Source: Alphaproteobacteria bacterium (GTDB taxonomy: Bacteria; Myxococcota_A; UBA796; GCA-2862545). Taken from it: a DNA stretch of 64,000 nt. Position numbers and translations under genes: made by a program. Location: contig JACKET010000020.1 in NCBI GenBank assembly GCA_020632875.1, positions 62,001 through 126,000 on the forward strand, written 5' to 3'. Each line of letters begins with the position of its first letter. Position 1 is the first letter of the stretch. Under the pieces are notes generated by a model that did no database searches, was not told the DNA's origin, and saw only the letters and a list, made by a program, of their open reading frames with translations. This document shows positions 52,879 to 61,434 of the stretch, piece after piece.

Positions 52879-55608
52879 TCACAGCCAGAACTTCGCTTCG
52901 AGGCCGACGTTCGGGATGAACGGCAGGCCGCGCACGAAGGCGGAGTCGGAGTAGTCGTAGTTGTAGATGCGGAACTCGGGGTTCACCCCGCGCACCGCGT
53001 TCAGCAGGTCGACGTAGGTCTCGAACTGCCAGGTCTTGAAGGTCCACAGCTTGTCGAGACGCAGCGAGGTCTGGAAGAACGCCGGCAGCCGCTCGGTGTT
53101 GCGCCCGCCCGTCGAGAACCCGTTGTAATAGTCGGCGTCGGCGTCGTAGATGCCGGCGTTGTACGGGGAGTCCGGATTGCCCGTGACGTACTGCGCCTGG
53201 GCCGAGATCCCGAAGTCGTACGGCAGGTCGTAGCCCGCCTGGGCGCTGAAGATGTGCGTCTGGTCGAAGTCGAAGAGGTACACGTCCTGGTCGGGCCCGT
53301 CCTTCCGCTCGGAGCGCGACAGCGTGTAGCTGATCCAGCCGAAGAACCGCCCGACGGGCTCGTGCCGGGCCATGATCTCCATGCCGTACGCGCGCCCGTC
53401 GCCGCCGTTGATGAACGCGTCGGACCCGCGGCCCGAGAACTGGTCGTTGTAGACGATGAGGTTGTCGAACTTCTTGTAGAAGAGGTCGATGTCCCACTTG
53501 ATGGCGGGCGACAGCTGCTGCTCGAAGCCGATGCTCGAGTTCCACGCCCGCTCGTACCCGACGCTCGACGCCTGCCCGAGCCCGAGGGCCTCCTGGGGCT
53601 GCGGCGGCTGCTGGTAGAAGCCGGTGGCGGCCTTGATGGTGTTGCCCTTCACGATCTCGAAGCGCGACAGGATGCGGGGATCGACCTGGTACGTCGTGCT
53701 CGGCGGGATCTTGTCGCCGATGATCTCGCCGCCCTGGAAGATCGTGTAGTTGTTGAACCGCACGCCGGGCGTGATGAGGAGCCGGTCGTCCCCGCCGAGC
53801 GGGCGCAGGTTCGCCTTGATGAAGAGGTCGGGGCTCAGGAACGAGCCGCGGCCGTCGAACCCCACCGGCTCGCGCTCGGCGAGTGGGTCGCTCGCAGCCT
53901 CGAGGTTGATCGCCGACCGGAAGTCGAACCAGTACGTGCCGCCCAGGAAGTCGACGCCCGGGATGATCTCGACGCCGGTGACGGGCGTGTAGCGCAGCTC
54001 GGCGCGGAGCTGCCCCACGAGCTGCTTGCTCTGGAGCTTGAACTCGTCGCCGAGGCCGAGGTTCGAGTAGTCGTACCCGAGGCTCGGCGAGGCCGCGAAG
54101 ACGAGCTTGTCGCTGATCTCGTTCTCGTACGTGAACATGAGCCGCTGCGACGCGTACTTCGTCTTCAGGTCGCCCTGCGTGTCTTGATCCGTGCCCTGGG
54201 CGAAGTCGTCGGGCGTCGAGACCTTGAGGATGTCCTCGAAGCCGTAGAAGAAGGCCGAGACGTGCTGGTCGCCGGGCGTGGGCGCGATGTACTTCGCCTG
54301 GTAGTCCGTGTAGAACGGCTTGATCTTGAACTGGCTCTCGCGCGTGAAGATCGGGATGAACAGGTCGAGGTACGAGCGCCGGGCGGCGATGGCGATCTGG
54401 TGCTTCGGCGCGTCGGGCTTCTTCTTCGAGCCGATCTGGCCCTCGAAGTACACCTGGCTGTCGAGGATGTCGGTGCCCCAGACGATCTTGCCCTGCTCGC
54501 TGAACTCGCGCTTGGTGCGGATGTCGACGACGCCACCCATTGAGCGCCCGTACTGCACGCCGTATCCGCCGGGCAGGTAGTCGACGGACTCGATGAGATC
54601 GGGGCTCAGCACCGAGGTGGTGCCGGTGAGGTGGTAGATGATCGGGAGCCGCACGCCGTCGACGTACACACCCGAGTCTTCGGGATTGCTGCCGCGGATC
54701 ACGAGCAGCCCGGTGCCGAACGGCGTGCGCGCGGCCCCGGGGAGCGTCTGGATGACCTTGATCGGGTCGCCGAACGTGCCGGGGATGCGGCGGACCTCTT
54801 CGATGGTGATCGTGCGGCGGGTGACCTCTTCCTTCTTGCGCTCGTAGACGCCGACGACCTCGTTGTCGCGGTAGCTCGTGGACCGCAGCCACAGGTCGAC
54901 GATGGTGACCTCGCCCTCGACGACCTCGACGGTCTTCTCGATGGTGACGTGGTCCTGCTCGAGCAGCCGGAGCGTCACGTCGCCCAGCGGCACCCCGCGG
55001 ATCTCGAAGCGCCCCTCGGCATCGGTCTTCGCGGACAGATCCGTGCCGTCGACCACGACCGTCACGCCGGCGAGGTCGACGCGCGTGCCCATCTCGCGGA
55101 TGCGGCCCTCGAGGTTGACGGGCTTCGGCGCCTCCTCGGGCGGCTCCTCCTCGAAGCGGAAGCCGTAGGCGAACTCGAACACGACGGGGACGGGCCCCGC
55201 TTCGGTCTCGGCGGGCGCGAACTTCATCGCCAGGACCGCGTCGACGGCCGCCTCGTCGAATCCGCGGCCGGCGGGCTCGACGATGTCGACGCTCGCGACC
55301 TCTCCGGTCTCGTCGAGCTCGATCACGAGCTTCACGACGGCCTCTTCGCCGGCCTCTTTCGTGCCGGGCGGCCACTCGGCCTCGACGTACTCGAGGATTT
55401 CGGGACCCTTGATGATCGGGAGGTCTTCGGTGGGCGCGTCGGGCGCGTCGCTCTTCGGGCCCTTCTTCGGACCCTCCTGGCCCGTCGGGGCGGGAGCGGG
55501 TGCCTCGGGCGCGTCGGCGCCTTCGTCGGGGGCGGACGGATCCGGCGCGGAGGGGGCGGGCGGCGCCTCCTGGGCGTGGGCGGAGAGGAGGGAGAGGAGC
55601 AGCAGCAT
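52879..55608 (-). CDS. TonB-dependent receptor with N-terminal TonB-like domain
   Basis: A 909-aa outer-membrane protein. Signal MLLLLSLLSAHAQ. A Pro/Ala/Glu-rich linker (15-65) leads to a TonB C-terminal-like domain (about 75-165: VEAEWPPGTKEAGEEAVVKL, DEAAVDAVLAMKFAP). A carboxypeptidase-regulatory-like domain follows (LEGRIREMGTRVDLAG...GRFEIRGVPLGDVTL), then the plug (TITIEEVRRIPGTFGDPIKV, VLIRG-like LLVIRGSNPEDSGVYVDG, VQYGRSMGGVVDIRTK) and a 22-strand barrel ending NVGLEAKFWL. It imports or displays an unknown ligand. The ATG overlaps the tonB stop by one base (TGATG). The added TonB-like domain inside a receptor is the odd feature. Confidence 0.88.
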   Translation of the reverse strand: MLLLLSLLSAHAQEAPPAPSAPDPSAPDEGADAPEAPAPAPTGQEGPKKGPKSDAPDAPTEDLPIIKGPEILEYVEAEWPPGTKEAGEEAVVKLVIELDETGEVASVDIVEPAGRGFDEAAVDAVLAMKFAPAETEAGPVPVVFEFAYGFRFEEEPPEEAPKPVNLEGRIREMGTRVDLAGVTVVVDGTDLSAKTDAEGRFEIRGVPLGDVTLRLLEQDHVTIEKTVEVVEGEVTIVDLWLRSTSYRDNEVVGVYERKKEEVTRRTITIEEVRRIPGTFGDPIKVIQTLPGAARTPFGTGLLVIRGSNPEDSGVYVDGVRLPIIYHLTGTTSVLSPDLIESVDYLPGGYGVQYGRSMGGVVDIRTKREFSEQGKIVWGTDILDSQVYFEGQIGSKKKPDAPKHQIAIAARRSYLDLFIPIFTRESQFKIKPFYTDYQAKYIAPTPGDQHVSAFFYGFEDILKVSTPDDFAQGTDQDTQGDLKTKYASQRLMFTYENEISDKLVFAASPSLGYDYSNLGLGDEFKLQSKQLVGQLRAELRYTPVTGVEIIPGVDFLGGTYWFDFRSAINLEAASDPLAEREPVGFDGRGSFLSPDLFIKANLRPLGGDDRLLITPGVRFNNYTIFQGGEIIGDKIPPSTTYQVDPRILSRFEIVKGNTIKAATGFYQQPPQPQEALGLGQASSVGYERAWNSSIGFEQQLSPAIKWDIDLFYKKFDNLIVYNDQFSGRGSDAFINGGDGRAYGMEIMARHEPVGRFFGWISYTLSRSERKDGPDQDVYLFDFDQTHIFSAQAGYDLPYDFGISAQAQYVTGNPDSPYNAGIYDADADYYNGFSTGGRNTERLPAFFQTSLRLDKLWTFKTWQFETYVDLLNAVRGVNPEFRIYNYDYSDSAFVRGLPFIPNVGLEAKFWL

Positions 55609-56375
55609 CAGTCCACCGCCATCTCGAAGCGGCACGAGTAGGGCACGTTCGTGGTGATCACGGGCTTTTCGTCCTTCGTTCCGGGCTTCCAGCGCGACTT
55701 GGTCATCGTCTCGAGGCAGGCGGCGTCGGCGGCGGGGTGGAGGCCGGAGACCACTGCGGCCTCGGTCACCTTGCCCTCGGCGTCGATGGTCAGGAGGATC
55801 TCGACGCGCCCCTCGATCTCGGCGTCGATGATGGCCTGGGGGATGGCGAGCGCGGGCTTGTAGCGGACCTTCGGCGGCTTGCTGACGGACGTGTACGGGA
55901 TCGGCGCGAACTCGCCGAGCTCTTCGTCGAGCCCCACCGTGCTGTCGGTGGCCTTCGTGGCGGTCGTGTTGCCGCGCCGCACGTCGAAACCGGACCCCGA
56001 GCCCTCTGCGAAGCTCGTGACGTCGAGGCCCTGGACCGGCCGGGGCACGGGCTTCGCCTCGGGCGGGGGAGGGGGCTGCGGCTCGGGTGGGACCTCGGGC
56101 TCGGGCTGGAACTCGACCTTCTCGGGCTCGGGTTCCGGCTCGGGCTCGGGTTCCGGCTCGGGCTCGGGTTCTGGCTCGGGTTCTGGCTCGGGCTCGATCT
56201 CGGGCTGGGTCTCGACAACGGCCATCTCGACCCACACGGGCTCGTCGCGGCCGGGAGGGGGGAGGCTCGCTGCGCCCAGAGCGCCGCCGCCGTGGATCAG
56301 CAGCGACGCGACGACTGCCACGACGAGCAGCACGTACTCGCGCAGCGGACGGGTCTCGAGGACCTTCGCCCTCAT
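55608..56375 (-). CDS. tonB: TonB family energy-transducing protein
   Basis: A 255-aa protein: an N-terminal membrane anchor (EYVLLVVAVVASLLIHGGGAL), a periplasmic linker of about 14 Glu-Pro pairs then PPEPQPPPPP, and a C-terminal TonB domain (ALAIPQAIIDAEIEGRVEILLTIDAEGKVTEAAVVSG...AACLETMTKSRWKPGT). It transmits the ExbB/ExbD proton-driven motion to the receptor. Coupled to exbD by ATGA (56375-56372) and to the receptor by TGATG. A Cys pair (AACLE, YSCRF) occurs in the TonB domain, as in AgmX-type domains. Confidence 0.9.
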   Translation of the reverse strand: MRAKVLETRPLREYVLLVVAVVASLLIHGGGALGAASLPPPGRDEPVWVEMAVVETQPEIEPEPEPEPEPEPEPEPEPEPEPEPEKVEFQPEPEVPPEPQPPPPPEAKPVPRPVQGLDVTSFAEGSGSGFDVRRGNTTATKATDSTVGLDEELGEFAPIPYTSVSKPPKVRYKPALAIPQAIIDAEIEGRVEILLTIDAEGKVTEAAVVSGLHPAADAACLETMTKSRWKPGTKDEKPVITTNVPYSCRFEMAVD

Positions 56376-56827
56376 CCGCCTGCCTGACCCTCGCCGACGG
56401 TGGCGGGATCGGGGCCGATGGCGTCGACCTTGTTGATGTTGATCGCGAACTTCGCGATGCCTTCGCTCTTGATGAGGTCGATGAGCCACACGACGCGGCC
56501 GTGCGCGACGCTCTTCTCGGCCGCGATGAGGCACACGACCTCTTCGCCGCTCTTCTTGGCCTCGCGCAGGCGGTTCTTGAGCGCGGGGACGGACACCTTC
56601 TCGCCGTCGAGCAGCAGGTCGCCGCTCGCCATGAGCGTCAGCCCGAGCGACGTGGACTTCGTCTCTTCGCCGCTGGCCGCATCCGGAAGCGTGATCTTGA
56701 TCGACTGCTTCACGATGGTCGTGGCGGTCACCATGAAGATGATCAGCACGACCAGGATGATGTCGACGAAGGGCGTGATGTTGATGTCTGCGATGACGTC
56801 GTCGTCGCTGCCGAGCTTACTTCCCAT
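56372..56827 (-). CDS. exbD: ExbD/TolR biopolymer transport protein
   Basis: A 151-aa protein: short cytoplasmic N-terminus, one membrane segment with the conserved Asp (INITPFVDIILVVLIIFMVTA) and a periplasmic domain (GDLLLDGEKVSVPALKNRL, VVCLIAAEKSVAHGRVVWLIDLIKSEGIAKFAININK). It forms the proton channel with ExbB. It overlaps exbB by 11 bp and tonB by 4. AglR/AglS of the Myxococcus gliding motor belong to the same family, but the operon here indicates service to a TonB receptor. Confidence 0.92.
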   Translation of the reverse strand: MGSKLGSDDDVIADINITPFVDIILVVLIIFMVTATTIVKQSIKITLPDAASGEETKSTSLGLTLMASGDLLLDGEKVSVPALKNRLREAKKSGEEVVCLIAAEKSVAHGRVVWLIDLIKSEGIAKFAININKVDAIGPDPATVGEGQAGG

Positions 56828-57455
56828 GGACGTGTTCCGGCTCGATCAGGCGCGCCACGACGAGCTGGGAGAGCGACTCGGAGCGACCGATGCGGCCCTT
56901 CACCCAGCGGGCGAACGAGTTGTAGAGCACGACGGCCGGGATCGCGACCATCAGGCCCACGGCCGTGGCGACGAGGGCCTCGGAGATGCCCGACATGACG
57001 GCCTCGCTGGCCTCGGCGTTCGATTCGGCGAGGTCGGCGAAGGCCTGGATGATGCCGAGCACCGTGCCGAACAGGCCGAGGAACGGGGCGTTCGACCCCA
57101 CGGTGGCCAGCACGGCGAGCCCGCGTTCCATCGAGATCTTCTCGGCGGTCGCCACGCCCGACATCGCGCGCTCGGCGGCTTCGGGACCGCGCTCGCGCAT
57201 CTCGACGCCCGCCGACAGCACGCGGGCTTCGAAGCCCTTGAGCTTCGCGAGGGAATCCTGGAACTCGGACGTGCTGCCGCCCTTCAGGAACTTGTCGACG
57301 ATGGCCTGGAGCGCGATCCGCGGCGTGCCGTCGGTGATCAGGTAGTAGACACGCTCGAGGCTGATCGCGATGCAGAGCACCGACAGCGCGACGAGGAGCC
57401 ACAGCACCCAGCCCGCGCCGCGCAGGGCGAACGCCATCATCATCTCTTGAAGCAC
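56817..57455 (-). CDS. exbB: ExbB/TolQ proton-channel protein
   Basis: A 212-aa protein with three membrane segments (WVLWLLVALSVLCIAISL; LGLFGTVLGIIQAFADL; ALVATAVGLMVAIPAVVLYN) and the family motif GLAVLATVGSNAPFLGLFGTV. The start is GTG 57455, close behind GGAGGGGG; the later ATGs lack spacing. First gene of exbB-exbD-tonB-receptor-lipoprotein. A small palindrome, CTACCGAGCGGTAG (57471-57484), lies in its leader and may be an operator. The iron-type regulator Fur box is not visible. Confidence 0.9.
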   Translation of the reverse strand: MLQEMMMAFALRGAGWVLWLLVALSVLCIAISLERVYYLITDGTPRIALQAIVDKFLKGGSTSEFQDSLAKLKGFEARVLSAGVEMRERGPEAAERAMSGVATAEKISMERGLAVLATVGSNAPFLGLFGTVLGIIQAFADLAESNAEASEAVMSGISEALVATAVGLMVAIPAVVLYNSFARWVKGRIGRSESLSQLVVARLIEPEHVHGK

Positions 57456-57554
57456 GGGCCCCCTCCGACCCTACCGAGCGGTAGGTGCCTGTGGACGTAA
57501 CCAAGGGGTCGAGAGACACCAACCCGTTCCCCTCACGTCGCGTGCCGACGGTGC

Positions 57555-57582
57555 TTGACGAACCCCGCGCCGCCGATAGAAT
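57555..57582 (+). promoter_or_regulatory. tRNA-Cys promoter
   Basis: TTGACG (57555-57560), a 16-bp spacer and TAGAAT (57577-57582), ending 16 bp before the tRNA. Five of six bases match at both boxes. Confidence 0.7.
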
Positions 57583-57598
57583 CCCCGGCGCACTCTCT

Positions 57599-57671
57599 GG
57601 CGCCATACCCAAGTGGTCAAGGGAGAGGTTTGCAAAACCTCCATTCGCCGGTTCGAATCCGGCTGGCGCCT
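57599..57671 (+). tRNA. tRNA-Cys (GCA)
   Basis: A 73-nt cloverleaf. The acceptor stem GGCGCCA pairs perfectly with TGGCGCC, the anticodon stem-loop is GAGGT-TTGCAAA-ACCTC with anticodon GCA, and the T arm is GCCGG-TTCGAAT-CCGGC. The discriminator is T, as expected for Cys. CCA is not encoded. The D stem is short (CCC/GGG). Confidence 0.95.
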
Positions 57672-57737
57672 CAAGACGGCGGCTTCCTCGCGGAAGTCGC
57701 CGTTCCTCGTTCTGCGGGTCGGTTCCTCGGGCGGTAT

Positions 57738-58238
57738 ATGCATCCCATGATTGCGATCCTCGCCCTGTTCGCCTGCAAGGACGACGTCCCCACCCAGCCC
57801 ACGGGCCTCTGTCCCGAGCTCGACGACCCGGTGATCGAGCTCACCCAGGGGGTCGTGTGGGGCATGTCCGACGGCGATCCGATCGCGTTCGGCATCCCGC
57901 CGCAGGGGGGCGCGCCGTACGCGCCGTTCGATGTCCGCCTGATCGGCGTGGCGGCGAGCAACGACGGCTACACGGTCACGACCGAGGCCTGGCGTCGCAG
58001 CGACGGCGAGCTGGTCGGGTCGGGCGAGTACCTCCAGCGCTTCGTGTGCGCGAACGTGGGCGAGAACGAGGGCACGCGGTTCGCGTCGGAGTTCCACATG
58101 CGGTTCTTCGGCTTCGAGCCGCCCGACCTGGCCGACGAGGAGGTCGACGTGGCGATCACGGTGACGCCGGCGAGCGGGGAGCCGGTGGTGGCGGAGTTCT
58201 GGGGGCCGCTGGATTGGGTGTTGGGCCCGATGCCTTAG
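57738..58238 (+). CDS. Small lipoprotein
   Basis: A 166-aa protein with a minimal lipoprotein signal (MHPMIAILALFACKDD, lipobox-like LFAC) of the same short type as the lipoprotein at 3500-4195. The mature part is beta-rich and acidic with no recognised domain. Two ATGs nine bases apart (57738, 57747) are possible and neither has a ribosome-binding site. It lies 66 bp after tRNA-Cys and may be read from the tRNA promoter. A hairpin begins at its stop codon. Confidence 0.65.
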   Translation: MHPMIAILALFACKDDVPTQPTGLCPELDDPVIELTQGVVWGMSDGDPIAFGIPPQGGAPYAPFDVRLIGVAASNDGYTVTTEAWRRSDGELVGSGEYLQRFVCANVGENEGTRFASEFHMRFFGFEPPDLADEEVDVAITVTPASGEPVVAEFWGPLDWVLGPMP

Positions 58239-58252
58239 AGCCCGAAGGGCTC
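58238..58252 (+). terminator. Hairpin at the stop of the small lipoprotein gene
   Basis: GAGCCC-GAA-GGGCTC begins within the stop codon. It is followed by CCCGTT/CCCGTA hexamer repeats, not a T-tract. Possible 3' end structure. Confidence 0.45.
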
Positions 58253-58288
58253 CCCGTTCCCGTACCCGTACCCGTTCCCGTTCCCGGG
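58253..58288. repeat. CCCGTT/CCCGTA hexamer repeat
   Basis: About six units of a 6-base repeat immediately downstream of the lipoprotein stop hairpin. It resembles the short hexamer-type tracts at 2497-2716 and 43351-43427. Confidence 0.75.
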
Positions 58289-58351
58289 ATTCGCTGGAAT
58301 CGCCCGTTGGTCGAGGCTCGTCGATTCGGCCGTGGTGGACAGGCTGCGGGT

Positions 58352-58998
58352 GTCGTGGACGCTCGGGCGTTGGAAGACGACGGGATCCCGGCTCGTCGAG
58401 CCGGCCGGACTCTGGGGCTCGGACGGCCGGATCCCGGGTCGTCGAGCCCGCCCGGATCGATGGGGCGAGCGCCCGGCAACCCTTACTCCGCGCTTCGCGC
58501 TCCGCCTCGCTTCGCTCGTTGGCGTGACTGCGGGAGACACGGCCCGACCTGCGTCCCGGTTTCGTCGGGCGGGTCGGAGGCTTTCCCGAGGGGTGGCGAA
58601 ACCGTGCCGCCGCGGTCGGTCCTGCGGGGTCTGAGGGTTGGGACTGGGGGAGAGGGCGTCGTGGGCGCTCGGACGTTGGAAGACGGCGGGATCCGGGCTC
58701 GTCGAGCCGGCCCGGATCGATGGGGCGAGCGCCCGGCAACCCTTACTCCGCGCTTCGCGCCGTACGATCCACCCCCCACCTGGCGGTGGGGAGTGGCTTT
58801 CGCCCAGCCTGGCGGACCGTCGTCAAGGCGTTCGCCTTGCCGACGGTCCTGGTCCTCCGCCTCGCTTCGCTCGTTGGCGTGACTGCGGGAGACACGGCCC
58901 GACCTGCGTCCCGGTTTCGTCGGGCGGGTGGGGGGCTTTCCCGAGGGGTGGCGAAACCGTGCCGCCGCGGTCGGTCTTGCGGGGTTTGAGGGTTGGGG
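58352..58998. repeat. Direct duplication, about 200-300 bp units
   Basis: The segment from CCCGGATCGATGGGGCGAGC (58451) to GAGGGTTGGG (near 58642) recurs from 58711 to about 58998. The offset is 260 bp before, and 355 bp after, a 95-bp insertion present only in the second copy. Both copies contain CTTCGCGC and GGCGTGACTGCGGGAGACAC blocks. No gene. Confidence 0.8.
58761..58855. repeat. 95-bp palindromic insertion in the second repeat copy
   Basis: It is absent from copy 1, where CGCTTCGCGC joins directly to TCCGCCTCGC. It holds two hairpins: CCCCACC-TGGC-GGTGGGG, and a composite stem made of ACCGTCG/CGACGGT outside and CAAGGCG-TT-CGCCTTG inside. It looks like a small REP/MITE-type unit caught by comparison of the two copies. 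Confidence 0.7.
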
Positions 58999-59000
58999 GG

Positions 59001-59194
59001 AGCATCGGGCACGGAACGCATCCTGGGCCGAAGCAACGGGGGTTCAACGCATCCTCCGGGGAGGCAACGGACCCCGAACGCACTCTCAGGGGAGGCATCG
59101 GACCCCGAACGCATCCATTTCGCGCTCTCCGAACCGTGCAGGATGCGTTGAACCCCCGATGCCTCCGGCGAGGATGCGTTCCGGGTCCGATGCT
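59001..59194. repeat. 194-bp palindromic element with tandem core
   Basis: Arms of about 57 bp (59001-59057 and 59138-59194) are reverse complements with a few mismatches. Each holds CGGAACGCATCCT and GGGGGTTCAACGCATCCT. The centre contains two direct copies of a GGAGGCAACGGACCCCGAAC-type unit. Non-coding. Confidence 0.75.
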
Positions 59195-59235
59195 CCTGTC
59201 TACGCCGGGCGGTCCGGTGAGCCCCTCAATGTCGC

Positions 59236-60312
59236 TTTCTCCGACGAGTCGGGATCCCACTTCCAGCGCTCCAGCGCTCCAGCGCTCCAGCGCTCCGTCG
59301 CGCACGCGCACGGGCACGGGGCGGACCGCGAACGCCCCGCCGGTCCGATGCTCTTCCGACCCCGTCGGTCCCGAAAGGCACGTCCGCAGGGTCCGGTTTC
59401 CCCCCGACCCACCCGGACGCGGACGCTGCACCCCTTCGAGGAAACCGGATCCTGGGTCTGCCGGGTCTACGAACCGCAAGGCGGCCATAGGCCAGCCGCG
59501 CAGCGCGCTCCGCGCGCGAAGCAAATGGTAGACCGGACGCTCATACCCGCCATCCCCGTTCTCTACGACGAGCCGGGATCCCGCGGCCGATGCCTCCAAC
59601 GCCGTCGTCTCCGACGAGCCGGGATCCCGCGGCCGGACACTCCGACACCGCCGTCTTCGACGAGCCGGGACCCAGCTTCGAACGCCTCATCGCGCACGCG
59701 CACGCGCAGGGGAACGGGAGGGCCCCGAACGCCCCGCCAGTCCGATGCTCTTCCGACCCCCCGTCGGTCCCGACAGGCACGTCCGCAGGGTCCGGTTTCC
59801 CCCCGACCCACCGGACGCTGCGCCCCTTCGAGGAAACCGGATCCTGGGTCTGCCGGGTCTACGAACCGCAAGGCCGCCATAGGCGAGCCGCGCAGCGCGC
59901 TCCGCGCGCGAAGCAAAGGGTAGACCGGACGCTCACACCCGCCATCCCCGTTCTCTACGACGAGCCGGGATCCCGCGGCCGATGCCTCCAACGCCGTCGT
60001 CTCCGACGAGCCGGGATCCCGCGGCCGGACACTCCGACACCGCCGTCTTCGACGAGCCGGGACCCAGCTTCGAACGCCTCATCGCGCACGCGCACGCGGG
60101 GGAACGGGAGGGCCCCGAACGCCCCGCCAGTCCGATGCTCTTCCGACTCCCCGTCGGTCCCGACAGGCACGTCCGCAGGGTCCGGTTTTCCCCACGCCCC
60201 GCTACAGCGCTGGAGCGCCCCGGGGAAACCGGATCCTGGGTCTGCCGTGTCTCCGAACCGCAAGGCCGCCATAGGCGAGCCGCGCAGCGCGCTCCGCGCG
60301 CGAAGCAAAAGG
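59236..60312. repeat. 392-bp tandem repeat, about 2.7 copies
   Basis: GGATCCTGGGTCTGCC starts at 59447, 59839 and 60231, exactly 392 bp apart each time. GCCATCCCCGTTCTCTACGA starts at 59549 and 59941, again 392 apart. The first copy is partial and more divergent; the last ends ten bases before the stop of the histidine kinase gene. Each unit contains the GC palindromic stretch GCGCAGCGCGCTCCGCGCG. Open frames through it arise from the repeat and are not credible genes. Confidence 0.88.
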
Positions 60313-60321
60313 CTGTGGTTC

Positions 60322-61410
60322 CTACGAGTCGATCGCGGGGATGTCGATCCGGAACACCGTCCCCACGCCCTCGCGGCTCGTCACCCGGATGTTCCCGCCG
60401 TGCTCCCGCACGATCCCGTACACCGTCGCCAGGCCCATCCCCGTGCCCTTCTCGCCCTTCGTCGTGAAGAACGGCTCGAAGATCTGCCGGCGGACCACCT
60501 CGTTCATCCCGATCCCCGTGTCCTCCACGACGATCGCGATGTACTGCCCGGGAATCATCCAGTCGGCGCTCGCGCGGTGCTCCTGCACGTCTTCCGTGAA
60601 CGCGCGGATCGTCAGGCGGCCGCCGTTGGGCATCGCATCGTTCGCGTTCAACGCCAGGTTCAGCATCACGTTCACGAGCAGCTGGTGGTGCCCGAACACG
60701 TACAGATCCTCGTCGACCTGGGCCGAGAACCGCACCTTCTCGCCCAGCGTGCGGCGGATGAGCCGCTCGCTCTCCTGGATGACGTTGGCGATGTTCACGG
60801 TGTCCTGCACCGGCTCGCCCTTGTGCGCGAACGACAGCAGCCCTTCGGTGAGCTCGGCTCCCGACCGCGCGGCGAGCTCGATGTCGGCGATCGCATCCTT
60901 CAGATCCTCGGGATCCATCGGATCCTGACGGCGCAGGAAGCTCACGTTCGTGAGGATGGTCGTGAGGATGTTGTTGAAGTCGTGCGCGATGCGGCCCGAG
61001 AGCTGGCCGAGGGCCTGGAGCTTCTGGGCCTGCAGCAGCTGATCGTCGAAGCGCCCGGCGCGCGTGAACAACAGCACCACGCCGCGCCCGAGGCCGATGC
61101 GGTCGCCGATGTCGATGTGGCGGCGCTCGATGCGCTCGCCGTTCACCAGCGTGCCGTTCGAGCTGCCGTTGTCGACGAGCAGGAAGCTGCCGTCGTCTTC
61201 GGGCTCGATGCGGGCGTGCTGCCGCGACACGCGACGGTCGTTGACCGTGATGTCGCAGGTGGGGTCGCGGCCCATGATCAGCGTGGCGCTGCCCACGGGG
61301 AACCGCCGACCGGGCTCGTCGCCGGCGAGGACCACGAGCACGAGCGAGCTGTCCTCGTGCGGCGGATCGGTGTTGAGGGTGACGAGGCCCTGTTGCTTGA
61401 CGTCAGGCAT
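60322..61410 (-). CDS. FHA-domain histidine kinase
   Basis: A 362-aa soluble kinase. The FHA domain covers about residues 25-115 (LIMGRDPTCDITVNDRRVSRQHARI, GSSNGTLVNGERI). HisKA follows near 130-195 with the phospho-accepting His in GRIAHDFNNILTTI, then HATPase with N box (NLALNANDAMPNGG), G1 (VEDTGIGMN), F box (FEPFFTTK) and G2 (GTGMGLATVYGIV). There is no membrane sensor, so its input is likely a phosphothreonine protein bound by the FHA domain. No response regulator is adjacent. It is the last gene of the operon with the Rieske and YciB-like genes, 24 bp after the latter. Confidence 0.9.
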   Translation of the reverse strand: MPDVKQQGLVTLNTDPPHEDSSLVLVVLAGDEPGRRFPVGSATLIMGRDPTCDITVNDRRVSRQHARIEPEDDGSFLLVDNGSSNGTLVNGERIERRHIDIGDRIGLGRGVVLLFTRAGRFDDQLLQAQKLQALGQLSGRIAHDFNNILTTILTNVSFLRRQDPMDPEDLKDAIADIELAARSGAELTEGLLSFAHKGEPVQDTVNIANVIQESERLIRRTLGEKVRFSAQVDEDLYVFGHHQLLVNVMLNLALNANDAMPNGGRLTIRAFTEDVQEHRASADWMIPGQYIAIVVEDTGIGMNEVVRRQIFEPFFTTKGEKGTGMGLATVYGIVREHGGNIRVTSREGVGTVFRIDIPAIDS

Positions 61411-61434
61411 GGGCGGGATGTTGCCACAGCCCCT

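Noticed and set aside
56372..57455. ExbB/ExbD as the AglRQS gliding motor
   Set aside because: They overlap tonB and a receptor gene in one operon and there is a single ExbD, whereas the gliding motor has two TolR-type partners; a shared role cannot be excluded but is not supported.
57555..57737. Coding extension of the small lipoprotein upstream through tRNA-Cys
   Set aside because: The frame is open by chance; the tRNA cloverleaf is complete and the signal peptide starts at 57738 or 57747.
59236..60312. Long plus-strand frames across the 392-bp repeats (up to 816 codons from 59590)
   Set aside because: They change frame between repeat copies, have Arg/Pro/Ser composition and run antisense through the histidine kinase gene.
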